From: Ichthyophonus hoferi
Lineage: Eukaryota; Opisthokonta; Ichthyosporea; Ichthyophonida; Ichthyophonidae
DNA: 64,000 nt
Assembly (NCBI GenBank): GCA_002751075.1
Contig: NAOQ01000165.1
Coordinates: 58,297-122,296 of the forward strand
Direction of reading: 5' to 3'
Part shown: positions 13,559 through 24,362 of the stretch, piece after piece
Layout of the letters: each line of letters opens with the position of its first letter
How positions within the stretch are numbered: the stretch's first letter is position 1
Translations under genes and position numbers: made by a program
The notes under the pieces: model-generated
Databases searched by the model: none
Seen by the model: the letters and a program-made list of their open reading frames with translations, nothing else
Told to the model about the DNA's origin: nothing

Positions 13559-16500
13559 GTAGATATATGTATATGATATATAGACAGTATATACTTGATA
13601 TATATTATAGTTTAATTATATATATATCCTAAAACTTCATCCTATCTATCAATCTACATATCTATCTCTATCCATATTACTTATATTTGTTTTTATATAA
13701 TATATTTTATAATGTACATCTTAATAAATTTAGCTATTTGTGTATGTAGGTATTATTCTGTATATATATATATATATATTAATTACATTTATTATTATAC
13801 AATGTATTTTATTGTTTACATCCCAATACATCTATCTATCTTTCTCTGTATAGATTATTATATGAGTGAAAAATGGTATAAGACCAACCGCCCCCCCCCC
13901 CACCCTTCAATATACACGAGTTTATATGTTTTCCAACAGTCTTGTATCACATACATACGTCAAATTACACCTTCTAAACCCTCCTATACACACATATATC
14001 ATATCTCTATGTATATTAATATTATTGTTTATATATGATGTATAGTATACTATATATACTATGATGTGTGAAAGCTATACAATCTCCCTACTTTAAAAAT
14101 GTAATTTCATCTGCCCCCTCTCTATAGTAGGTCTCTGATAAGTCAATAGGATTGCCTAGGTTACGAATTTCACCCTATAAGGGGAAGGGAGGTTATAATA
14201 CTAATATATTTAAATTGTGTTCAAATTTTATTATGGTCATATTATTGGGTAATTCATGTAATTAAAATAATAATATCATTATGCTATTGGATAATTAGTG
14301 TGATTAGTGGTTTTTGAGAATAATGTAGGTTATAGTAATGAATGTAGTTGTATTTGATTTTATTGTATCGTATACACCATATACATTATATACATTAGAT
14401 ATACTATATACACTATATATACTATATATACTATATACACTATATACACTAGATATACTATATATACTATATATACTATATATACTATATACCCTATATA
14501 CACTAGATATACTATATAAGTTATATACACTATATACACTAGATATACTATATGCATTATATACACTATATACACTATATACACTATATACACTAGATAT
14601 ACCATATACACTATGTACACTATATAAACTAGATATACTATATACATTATATACACTATATACACTATATACACTATATGCACTATATACACTAGATATA
14701 CTATATACACTATATACATTAGATATACTCTACACACTATGCATTATGCACCCCATCGATACTAAATACACCATATATATTAAACTTCATTCCAATAACA
14801 CACGTTGCCCCCACAAAAGGATATATTACCCTCTCCCTGACGTCATATTGATCTCCCTTAGTAACCACTAACTCTCCTTTTTCATTGGCTCTTACATCCA
14901 AACAGGCGATGATACGTTTTGATAGGACAGTAGGAAGATTACTGGGCTGTGCATGTTTATGATTGGTGGGTTTGAGGAAAGCAGGAGGAGGGAAAATATA
15001 TATGTAGTAATAATAGAATCGTATATAAATGGGATATAATAGTATATAATAAGCCAATAACAAAATAGTATTTATATATATATATATAAAAGATAAAGGG
15101 ATATGGTAAAATAAAGGAGTAAATATATAGTATAGATAGATATTTATATATATTATTATATTATATTGTATTGCTTTGATTTGCATTGATTGTATTGTAT
15201 TATACTGCATCAGATTGTATGCAATGCATTAATTGTATTATATTATATTCTGTTGTATTGTAATATGTTGTATTACTGTGTGTTGTATTGCACTGTAGTC
15301 TACTATGTTGTATTATATTATATGATAATATATGATATTATATGATATTATTAGTATGTTACCTGCAATATTCTACTAGGGGCTATGACGGTTGCGGCAG
15401 CCAAAAAACGCTTAAGAATATTCAGACCTACTGTACCTAGGGTATGTATATATATGTTAATATAATAGTAGTATCAATACTAATAACAATAGGAAATACA
15501 ATAGTTATAATAATAATAATAATAATAAATATAGTACCTATGCATATTCTATATACCATATGTATAGACTTATAATTATGCTAAAACACCTAAGTACCTC
15601 CATACCCGAAAACATACATATATATATACCTACATGCCTACATATATCCACGTAACACCATATATACCTATATATATATATACGTATGCATACACCTATA
15701 TACCATATATACTCTATATACCTATATATATACCTACCACTTTTCTCCGGGTGAAACTGGGTTCCCATCACGCGACCATGACTCACAGCGCTAATAAACG
15801 TTTGGCCATAATCCGTAGTAGCCGCCACCCATTGGGTGTTATTTATAGAAGATGGAGCCATGTAACTATGCACAAAATAATATCTATCATTTGATTGGTA
15901 GGGAAGGATGAGACATGATTGCTGTAAATTGATTTGATTCCATCCCATATGCGGTATTACTATGTTATTGTAATCTGAAAAGCGTTCAACCATGGTGTTT
16001 ATAATGCCTAGCCCTGTAGGGTTAGATGATTAATCAATGGGCACTAATTAGTAATTAATGAGTAGTTAATTGGAGGGGTTAGGAAGGCATGTAATTGGTA
16101 TGTAATAATATAATATACTATATATTGTATTATGTTAGTGTAATATAGTATATTCTATTCTATTCCATTATAATATATTATACGATATTATATTATATAA
16201 TATAATACCATACATAACTAAAACATGCCACTCTATACTATACCATACCATAATAATAATATATCATACCATATTATATCATACCATATAATTGTGGATA
16301 CTAAAAATAAATTGGGCTGCAACTAGATATATTGACACGTAATCCATGAATAACAAATTTATTAGTAATAAATTATGATAATAATAAGATGATAATATAT
16401 AATAATAATACAATAGTATGATAGTATCTATAATAGTATAATAATATGATATGATATTATTTATAGTAATATACTAACATAATATTATGATAGTGTGATT

Positions 16501-17358
16501 ATGCATAGTGATATAATAATATAATAATATGATAGTATACCACTATACCACTATAAATATATGATAGTATAATTGTATGATAGTAAAATAGAAGGTAAAA
16601 CCGCATATTATACTAGCTAAAAATAATAATTTAAAACTAAAAACTTTTTTTAAAAAAAAATATATATTTTTGATCAACCAACAGAAACACAGCCTGTACC
16701 TTTAACCCCAGGTGATTCGTCACTACCATCAAATAAAACTTGCATTCCAATGCATATTCCCAAGTAAGGTTTATCTGCTATAACATAATCCTTCAGAGCC
16801 TGAGTAAACCCTTTATGATCTAGAGCTTTCATGGCACTAGAAAGAGAAAGTGTGTGATTGGATTAGTTGTAGATCAAGTGTAAATGAAGTGTAGATTAGA
16901 TTAAGATATAGAGACGGTGAGATAGGTAGGTAAGAATTATGACGTAGTATTTAGTGGTGAAGCTTACATATTATAATGTAATACAATATGATGTAATATA
17001 ATATAATGTAATAAAATATAATGTAATATAGTATAATATAATATAACAAATTATAGTATGATATAATATAATACGCTATAATATAATATAATATAAACAT
17101 ATTTTCTTCAAACACACACTTGCTATATATATATCCCCATCCCTTCCTCTCCCTCTCCCTCCTACACAATGTCAATGCTTACCTTCCAAATGCCCCCACA
17201 CCAGGAAATATCAATCGGTGTGCATGTTTAATATCTTCCGGCGTTTTAACTAATTTAATTTCGAATCCTAAGTGGTGGATTGCATTAATCACTGATCGTA
17301 CATTACCAGCACCATAATCAAGCATCCATACAGTATGCTGACTTGATATGTCTGGCAT
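9183..17358 (-). CDS. HIS7: Imidazole glycerol phosphate synthase, bifunctional HisH-HisF
   Basis: Fourteen exons, all phases consistent, 537 aa with ATG and TAA (yeast His7 is about 552 aa). Exons: 17358-17183, 16836-16700, 16013-15738, 15436-15363, 14946-14830, 14174-14092, 13347-13261, 12863-12784, 11979-11912, 11625-11556, 11011-10921, 10430-10307, 9876-9793, 9329-9183. The enzyme turns PRFAR plus glutamine into IGP and AICAR, the fifth step of histidine synthesis. The N-terminal class I glutaminase has [11 protein letters not shown], nucleophile C87 in LGICIGMQ, and H192/E194 in FHPEKSG. The HisF barrel starts near residue 230 with [10 protein letters not shown] (D238), followed by [26 protein letters not shown]-like [42 protein letters not shown], and LAAGIFHK near the end. 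Every catalytic motif is present, so it should be active. The eukaryotic fusion and dense introns exclude bacterial contamination. Introns contain minisatellites and decayed copies of exon edges. Confidence 0.95.
9600..9782. repeat. CTATA/CTATGC period-5 microsatellite in HIS7 intron 13
   Basis: Imperfect pentanucleotide repeats (CTATA, CTATG, CTAAC) between the last two HIS7 exons. Similar pentamer arrays occur in other introns of this window. Confidence 0.75.
9880..10260 (-). repeat. Triplicated HIS7 exon-13 acceptor region
   Basis: The acceptor side of the real exon (9860-9930) reads TTGGTTCCATCCTGTATATA followed by TTTTAATAGAATTTTAT. It recurs at about 10183-10250 as TTGTTCCGCCCCGTACCTAT followed by TTGAACGGAGTTTTAT, and more weakly at about 10030-10100. 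The copies keep the splice-acceptor region and the first few exon codons but not the exon body, so they are decayed and probably unused. Confidence 0.5.
11050..11370 (-). repeat. Decayed tandem copies of HIS7 exon 11
   Basis: Two partial copies of the exon at 10921-11011 and its flanks lie in the next intron. Copy b (about 11055-11175) keeps TTAGGATCCACT, which in the real exon encodes the VDPKR edge, together with the acceptor flank TAGTATATATAT. It also keeps a diverged CTCCATTGGGTCC block. Copy c (about 11300-11365) keeps ATTCTCCATTATGTCCAC and GTGTTTATTTTT. Both have lost the reading frame. Confidence 0.6.
13152..13174. repeat. T-run/A-run palindrome
   Basis: A run of about 14 T followed directly by about 10 A, able to fold on itself, inside a HIS7 intron. 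A similar T/A palindrome is at 38756-38780. Confidence 0.8.
13488..13575. repeat. (TATATG)n microsatellite
   Basis: Near-perfect hexamer array in the HIS7 intron between exons 6 and 7. Confidence 0.9.
14366..14735. repeat. TATACACTA minisatellite in HIS7 intron 5
   Basis: About 370 bases of CTATATACA/CTAGATATA units with period near 11-12, between HIS7 exons 5 and 6. Both strands stay open by chance (a [13 protein letters not shown] repeat on + and VYIVYIVYL on -), which explains the long but meaningless open frames here. Confidence 0.9.
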
Positions 17359-17399
17359 GTTGCTGGGGTCGGTATAAGTAGAAATGAGTCAAATAAAGT

Positions 17400-18237
17400 A
17401 TGTAATGCTATAGTATACTCTACTATATTGGCATATGGTGTAGTATATATAGGGTGGATATAGGAAGAGGTATATGTATAGATATAGGTATAGGTATAGG
17501 TATAGGTGCAGTTAGGGATAGATGGAGACAGGCAGGATAGACATAATACCACAATAGCAATAGTGTTAGATATAGGTAGAGAGATTTAGTACCCGTGACC
17601 TATATCCAGTGATAATTAAGGAAGTACCTATACACCAGTAATATTAAATGCTAATAATACTAGATGATTATGTAAAGCGGTGTATATTATATAAAGTAAT
17701 AAAAAATGGAGTAATTTTGGCGTTGCGCTCCTGCGATGACAGATTCCGATCTGGCTCTTAGGAATGTGCAAGTGTACATAATTACTGGTCATTTAAAATT
17801 GTTATTATTTTTGGGCGATATCATTGCTGATTCTTTTAGCATACATAGTAGCTTATGGATGCTTACATTAAAAATTAAATTAAATACCAATCTACACTCC
17901 AGCGATAAAGACTTAGCAAATATATTGGACCCTTCATCTAAAATACTTAAGCGTGTATATATATATTCCGGTATTTTTTTAAAGCAAATTATGATACTGA
18001 TATATTTGTATGTATTTATGTCGAAAAGAATTGATAATCGGTATTGCAGAATGCATAAAGTCGCTAATTGTTAACGCATCCAATCATCGAAAAATACAGA
18101 ACCAATATGCCAATAAAAATACAGTTTTAAAAACTTTTAAATGTTTTTCCAAAAGTGATTTTAAATTCTAAATTATATACGGAAGAGTATGTAGAAACAG
18201 TAAAATATAAGGTCAACATAATATGCCCATATGACCT
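17400..18237. other. Upstream flank of HIS7
   Basis: Non-coding as far as I can tell. It holds a short (TATAGG)n tract near 17470-17510. The 112-codon plus-strand frame at 17736-18074 has no recognisable domain and ordinary AT-rich composition; I do not call it. Confidence 0.5.
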
Positions 18238-18570
18238 GCCTTTATTTTAATTTTTTATGCTGGTAAAGACGCATATCGGGTGGTGGACTATAGTGTAAAC
18301 AAAGTTAGAAGTTCCGCCTCAGCCACACTGGTTAATTTATATCATTCTAAACGCATTTGATGCGATGAGACTAAATTTGTATCAAACTGTATACCTAATA
18401 TAATAAAATATACAGGAATTATTCTCAATATTAATCTACTGCATAGATTTGATATATAAATTTTACTATTTTAGTAATAGCAGATAATAAAACAATAGAA
18501 TATATGATATATTCTAATCTTAATACATAAATAAAGAATCATTGTAACGGATTACACAGATTCCAACATA
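18238..18570 (+). repeat. Interspersed repeat R1, copy 2
   Basis: The longest copy. It has GGACTATAGTGTAAACAAA, then TTAGAAGTTCCGCCTCAGCC, then CACACTGG, ending with AATCATTGTAACGGATTACA. The end motif also appears alone near 52066-52090 (AATCATTGTAACGGATTGCA), so a truncated copy probably lies there. Confidence 0.65.
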
Positions 18571-19045
18571 TATATCATACACTGCATATTATATATTATA
18601 CTATAGTACGGTATACTGTATTTACTACTTTGACATAATGCTCATATATATACGATTGGTTATGATTACAATGGCTTTTATATAAACTACTCTCGAAGTA
18701 GTTTTAAAAAATTCTGCTTTGTGTCCAAGTCAATAAATGCACCCTTTGACCAAGCCAATTATAAATTGTTGTATTTTTTGCGACCATAACCGTATCAATT
18801 GACTCATTGGCTGTGACCTCATTGAATGGCTCTCCAATTCCAGTTTCCAGAACAATTAGGTAATGCTGGATTCCCAATTACACACCAATCAGAAGCGATC
18901 TCCGTGAGCCTTTTCTGTAGCCTATTTCCATGTCCAAGTAGTTCACAAGGGGATTACAAAGCACCAATGCAGATCATTAATACCTAGGCATTGTCTATTC
19001 TGGAGTATTCATGTTGTTGTTATAACAGGCTAGTATATATGAATT
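18571..19045. other. Intergenic DNA before fold-back element
   Basis: Slightly less AT-rich stretch (18720-18990) with several CCAAT/ATTGG pentamers. On the minus strand a frame reads through words such as ELLGHGNRLQKRLTEIASDW, but it is interrupted and I recognise no protein. Confidence 0.4.
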
Positions 19046-20466
19046 ACTAACCTCTCACTGATTGGTTAGTGTTATTGATCATAGAATTACTTATAGCTAG
19101 GGTTCATTGGGTAATTAGTGGGACAAGACATATAATATATGTTTAACTAATAAGGATTAGTTTTTTCAGGTTTCAGATTAAGATTATCGATTTGATCAGG
19201 ATCAGCATGGGCTTTTAAAGCACAGGCTTTTATTTTAACTTAGGGCATAATCATTAACTTCACACACTAAATAGCCAATTTCGTGTATTAGCGCTAAAAT
19301 TAGGACATAACTGCATGGGTACCATTCCAATTTTACCAATGTCTTTAATAATTTAATAATATACCTTGTTAAGTATACTGACTGATTAGTATGATGGCGG
19401 GAAACTATATAACGCCAACTCAGTCCGTAATCAAGGACTGAAAATAATAATAAAGTTATTTACTGCTTAGTGTTTACCATATATATATATATATTGATAT
19501 TTCTAGGAATAGGGCGACACTTAAACGTACTCTAAAACGCACACTTCCTTTAACACCACATACCATCCTTCAGCCAACTAGAACAGAGAAAAAGACAAAA
19601 GTTATTGTCTCTTCTGATTTAACTGACAATGAAGTTATTTTAGCCATCAAAGCAGCATCCACCAGGTGGGCTTTTTCGACTTCCCAAAACTGTACTTATA
19701 GTCCAATGACTTCTTCATCAAGTAAGAATCAACAATGTCCTCCAAGCTTGATGATTCCAACGATTCAGATTCTGATGACGTTGTCAATTATTGACTTGAT
19801 GGAAAAGTCGTTGGCTGAGCTGGAAGTACGATTTTGGGAAGTGAGAAAGTTCGCCTGGTTGGTACTGTTTTGGCATTTGAAGTATTATCAGTGTCAGTTA
19901 AATTCGAAGAGACAATAACTTTTGTATTCTTGCCCACTCAAGTTGACTGAAGGATGGTACGTGGTGTTAGAAGAAATGTGCATTACGTTTAATTGTCACA
20001 TTATTCCTAGACATATCAATATATATATGGTAAACACTAAGCAGTAAATAACTTTATTATTATTTTCAGTCCTTAGTTATGGACTGAGTTGGCGTTTTAT
20101 AGTTTCCCACCATCATACTGACCAGTCAGTATACTTAACAAGGTATATTATTAAGTTATTAAAGACATTGGTAAAATTGGAATGGTACCCATGTAGTTAT
20201 GTCCTAATCTTAGCGCTAATACACCAAATTGACTATTCAGTGTGTAAAGTTAATGATTATGCCCCAAGTTAAAATAAAAGCCTGTGCTTTAAAAGCCCAT
20301 GCTGATCCTGATCAAATCGATAATCTTAATCTGAAACCCGAAAAAACTAATCCCTATTAGTTAAACATATCTATTTATAAGTCTTGTCCCACTAATTACC
20401 CAATGAACCCTAACTATAAGTAATTTTATGATTGATAACACTAACCAATCAGTGAGAGATTAGTGA
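19046..20466. mobile_element. Fold-back DNA element with ~600-base inverted arms
   Basis: The left arm (about 19046-19640) is matched, reverse-complemented, by the right arm (about 20466-19870) with few mismatches. Examples are CTCTCACTGATTGGTTAGTG (19051) against its complement near 20455, and GATTTGATCAGGATCAGCAT (19189) against the complement near 20315. Others are AGTCAGTATAC/GTATACTGACT, and GGTATGTGGTG-type blocks near the centre. The outer ends read ACTAA(C/T)CTCTCACTG. About 230 bases of unpaired centre remain. The left arm and centre hold an open plus-strand frame from about 19502 to 19918, preceded by an acceptor-like TTTCTAG. I recognise no transposase in it. The near-identity of the arms suggests recent insertion or recent arm conversion. 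No clear target-site duplication was found. Confidence 0.8.
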
Positions 20467-21339
20467 CTCAGTAACTCACACAAGATAAGTAATTGAAACA
20501 TAAACACATTTTCCAGCCTATTAGAACAACACATGTAATAAGAATAATATGTTTTTAAAAATGCGAACAATAATAATAATAATTGTAAGAAATTTACACT
20601 TTTGCTAGTTTTACTAGAGTAATTGCATTTTTTACGTAGATTCCTTATAAAAAATTTGAAGAAAATATGTTATTCAAGAAAAGAAAAAAGTCCATTTATT
20701 TTTGGGAACCCCTGCAAATTATTCTGCAGTTGTGCAGCATCTACTAGGGATTACAAATAACTGTAAATTAACAGAGTAATGAATTATATTACTATAGATT
20801 ATACATTTATATCAGAAACTGTGTAGCACAGAAACCTAATTGTAACAATAATTATTAATATTTTTTTAGTTAGGAGCTATTTCTGACAATAGGCCTTATG
20901 ATAGTAAACACTAAAAATTCATGTATATAATAGTGTATACCATACTATACATAAAATAGAGCATACTACACTACATATGCAATAATATATACTATACCAA
21001 CAGATACAATCAAATGTTTTCTCATCACTTATAAGCAAATGTTGTCTATATACAGGGTGGGAATGGTGTAGGCACTGGTGTTTGCAGTGAACATGCACAT
21101 CAGTATTGTTGGAACATGTGTAATACATTATGATGATTTGTTGATTAATTATTATCTGTCATTAATCAATATTAAGAACTGTTTAGCTAGCATGTAATGA
21201 TCGACAATAGTAGAGATTATCTATCAAACCTAATGTAATAATGGCTCACTAAAATTAATTCCTGTATATCATTACTATATTAGGAATACAGTTTGAATTG
21301 AATTCAGTCTCACTGCATAGTATGTGTTTGGAATAGTAT
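20467..21339. other. Intergenic DNA after fold-back element
   Basis: AT-rich, with no gene recognised. The short frame at 20919-21128 (-) is Cys/His-containing but unsupported. Confidence 0.45.
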
Positions 21340-21455
21340 AAATTAGCCACTGTGTGATTGAAACGTGGCTTCTAGTTTTGTTTACGTTATATCTTGTCAT
21401 CTGACAGGCGTTATTGTCAGGGTAATAGCTTAAAATAAACTTAAAAAAGACAGGG
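21340..21455 (-). repeat. Interspersed repeat R1, copy 3 (inverted)
   Basis: Read on the minus strand it gives TATTTTAAGCTATTACCCTG, then ATAACGCCTGTCAGATGACA, then ACTAGAAGCC, then CACACAGTGGCTAATTT. It is the best-preserved core of the family. Confidence 0.65.
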
Positions 21456-21599
21456 TAAGTATACCCTATATGTTACTATTTCAACATTGCATATGATTTA
21501 TCTATTCAGAATCAACCAGAGTGGGTACTTTATTAATAAAAAATGGTTGGTTGTACAATATGATTAATTTCACTAAGTAATTTCGATTGGTTAAAGTAG

Positions 21600-21860
21600 T
21601 GAGACAAAACCTAAATATGGTAAGTATTGACATTAAACCTATATATGGTAAATAATGAAATTAAAAATATACATAAATATTGATATTAAACCTATATATC
21701 GTAAGTATAAAGACTAAACCTATATATGATAAGGAGTGAGATTAAATCTATATATATGATAAGTATTGAGATTAAACCTATATATGGTGTGTACTGGGAT
21801 TCAACTTATATATGATAAAAAGTAAAATTAAGCTCATACCTATATATGGTATTATTCTTA
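21600..21860. repeat. ~30-base minisatellite downstream of MDC1
   Basis: About eight imperfect units of the form TAAACCTATATATGGTAAGT plus TTGAGAT, immediately 3' of the MDC1 stop region. In the gene's direction each unit reads ACCATATATAGGTTTA. Confidence 0.8.
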
Positions 21861-21939
21861 ACCTAATTAGTAATGTTATCTAGGGAATCAGTGTGTTGTC
21901 TTTGATTGTTGAAATAAGGATGGAGTTGATTGGTCTATT

Positions 21940-22033
21940 CTATTTTTGTCCACCAATACCATTGAGGTGGTGCTCTGTGGGTGAGAATGAGAGGGAATGC
22001 TTAGTAATAATAATAATAGTAATGGTAATAGTA

Positions 22034-22084
<51 letters not shown>

Positions 22085-22113
22085 GCAATAATAATAATAA
22101 TAGTAATATAATA

Positions 22114-22153
<40 letters not shown>

Positions 22154-24331
22154 TAATAATAATAATAATATTAATAATAATAATAATAATAGGAATAGTA
22201 AAGGCAATAGTAAAGGTAACAGTAATAGGTAATAGCAATAGTAATAGCAGTAGTAGTAATAATAGGAATAATAATAATATATTACCACTATAATGGAATT
22301 CCTGATGTAATACCCCAGATAGAATCAATTCCATATCATAGATCACATAGCCTAGTTTTTGTAAACGAGCTATGTATCGAATGTCCTGTGGAGAGAAAAC
22401 AGGAAGAAGAAGGGATAATCAGTGTATGTCTATGTGTATGTGAGTGTATACACTGTTAGATACATACTATATTATACAGTATACCATATATGTATATCAT
22501 ATAATATTATATATATAAATTTATGTATAAGTATAAAGGTATGTTTATTACGGTATTGTAAATTTTAAAGTGTAGAATATAAAATATAACTATTGATTCT
22601 AAGTGGTGTAACTGTGTATATCCATTTTAAAAAACATAATTTTAAATTACAATTTAAATTACAATGCAAAATGTACGCTATACCTAGTGATATCATGATT
22701 GAGTGAATACTTGTCGACAGCACAAAAATACCGTTGATTGGTAGATTTTTATCAAAAAAAGATAAAATTATATAGTATAATACAACACCCACTATACCTC
22801 CAAACATGATATTACTATAATATTCTTGTCAAGTTCCAATGGTGTTTTTGTTATCATAGACCCCCCTGCACACTTGACAATTTCCGATAATTGCTTGGGA
22901 GTAGGGGCAACTTTTGGTGTGGCATATATAGTTAATCCTGTGGTTTGAGCCAATAAAATGGAAGGGTTAAAAGGGTCAAACTTAAGATAAAGTAATGCTG
23001 GAGAGATAAACAGCTAACTGGTGATTGGATGGGAAAGGCTGTGTGTGGGTAAGCATATTCTATTAGCATACATATATACATACATACATGCATACATACA
23101 TACAAACATACGTACATATATATACTGCATACAAATATCCATACATATTACATATATACCTTCCATTAACTTCTGCTTATTCGCCCTCTCCAACGAAGTA
23201 GTTAAACTCATATTAAAGGTTTTCTCTCCTTCCCTATCCAACAGAATACATTCGTCAAATTTAGAGTCATCCGGCCCTAATAGCTGTATCGGTAGATATA
23301 AAAAGTTAAAAATAAAGGCTGTAACACTTGGATTGTATTGTATTATAATATATAAAATTATAACATATCTATATATTTTTCTTACACATGCACATACATA
23401 CAAACCTAACTCCCCCTCTCTATATATATATAAATACACGTTTTAAAAAATTAAAAATATGTAAACAATTAAACCCAATCAAACTATCTCCTTACCCTCC
23501 CTTCTTCTTTACTGATTTCCAGCCACTTAGGCGTAAGGATATGGCGACATACACAGAGTCCGGCCAAAAATTTCACAGTTCGCTTGATTTGATTGGTAAC
23601 TATGTGCGTACATTCTGCGGGATTTTGAACAAGTTTGGCCTAAAATTGGAATGAGGTTGTATTAATGTGATAGTATAGTATAGCGTAGTATAGTAAGTAT
23701 AGCACAGTATAGTATAGTATAGTATAGCATAGTATAGTACAGTATAGTATAGTATAATATAGTATAACATATTGTAGTATAGTATAGTATAGTATGATAG
23801 TATACATGGTAGTATGATAGTATAATAATATAATGGTATAATAGGATATTACCATATTATGTTGCATCCTATTATATCATACTATATCATGCGAAAAGAA
23901 GAGAAAAAAAACCAAATAGGATTGAAGGTAGATTATAAAAAGAGGGAGAGAAAGAAATAGACCTATACGAAGATAAGAAGAGAGATATATACTTTAAATG
24001 ACTTCATAATTTTAATATCATCCTCGCCAGGTGTCGTTCCTGTAAACATAATGCGTTTATCCTCCTGTAATTGGATGTAGGTTAGGAGTATAGAGAGAGA
24101 GGAAAAAGGAAAAAGAGGGTCTGATACATTAGTAGTAGGATAGTATAGTAGTGTAATAATAACATAATATAATAGTAAAACAATAAGTGCATATCTACAA
24201 CCAGGCTTTTAAACAAAATAAAAACAATATATATACATAAAAAAATAAACATAAATGCGTACATACATACGTGCATACATAAAAACAAAACATACTATCA
24301 TACATACATATATACCTACCTACATACATAC

Positions 24332-24362
<31 letters not shown>

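Noticed and set aside
14338-14871. Open frames of 125-177 codons on both strands (YTLYTLDIL and VYIVYIV repeats)
   Set aside because: They are translations of the TATACACTA minisatellite inside a HIS7 intron and overlap each other on both strands.
9183-17358. HIS7 as bacterial contamination
   Set aside because: Thirteen spliceosomal introns, the eukaryotic HisH-HisF fusion and local repeats like those of neighbouring genes argue for a native nuclear gene.
17736-18074. 112-codon plus-strand frame
   Set aside because: No domain, no homologous copy in the window and no splice context; length is possible by chance at this composition.
19046-20466. Fold-back arms as retroelement LTRs
   Set aside because: The arms are inverted, not direct, and no reverse-transcriptase-like sequence is present.
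21893-22346. Poly-Leu, poly-Ile, poly-Tyr and poly-Asn frames
   Set aside because: A TAA triplet array is stop-free in several frames by nature; splice signals place it in an intron.
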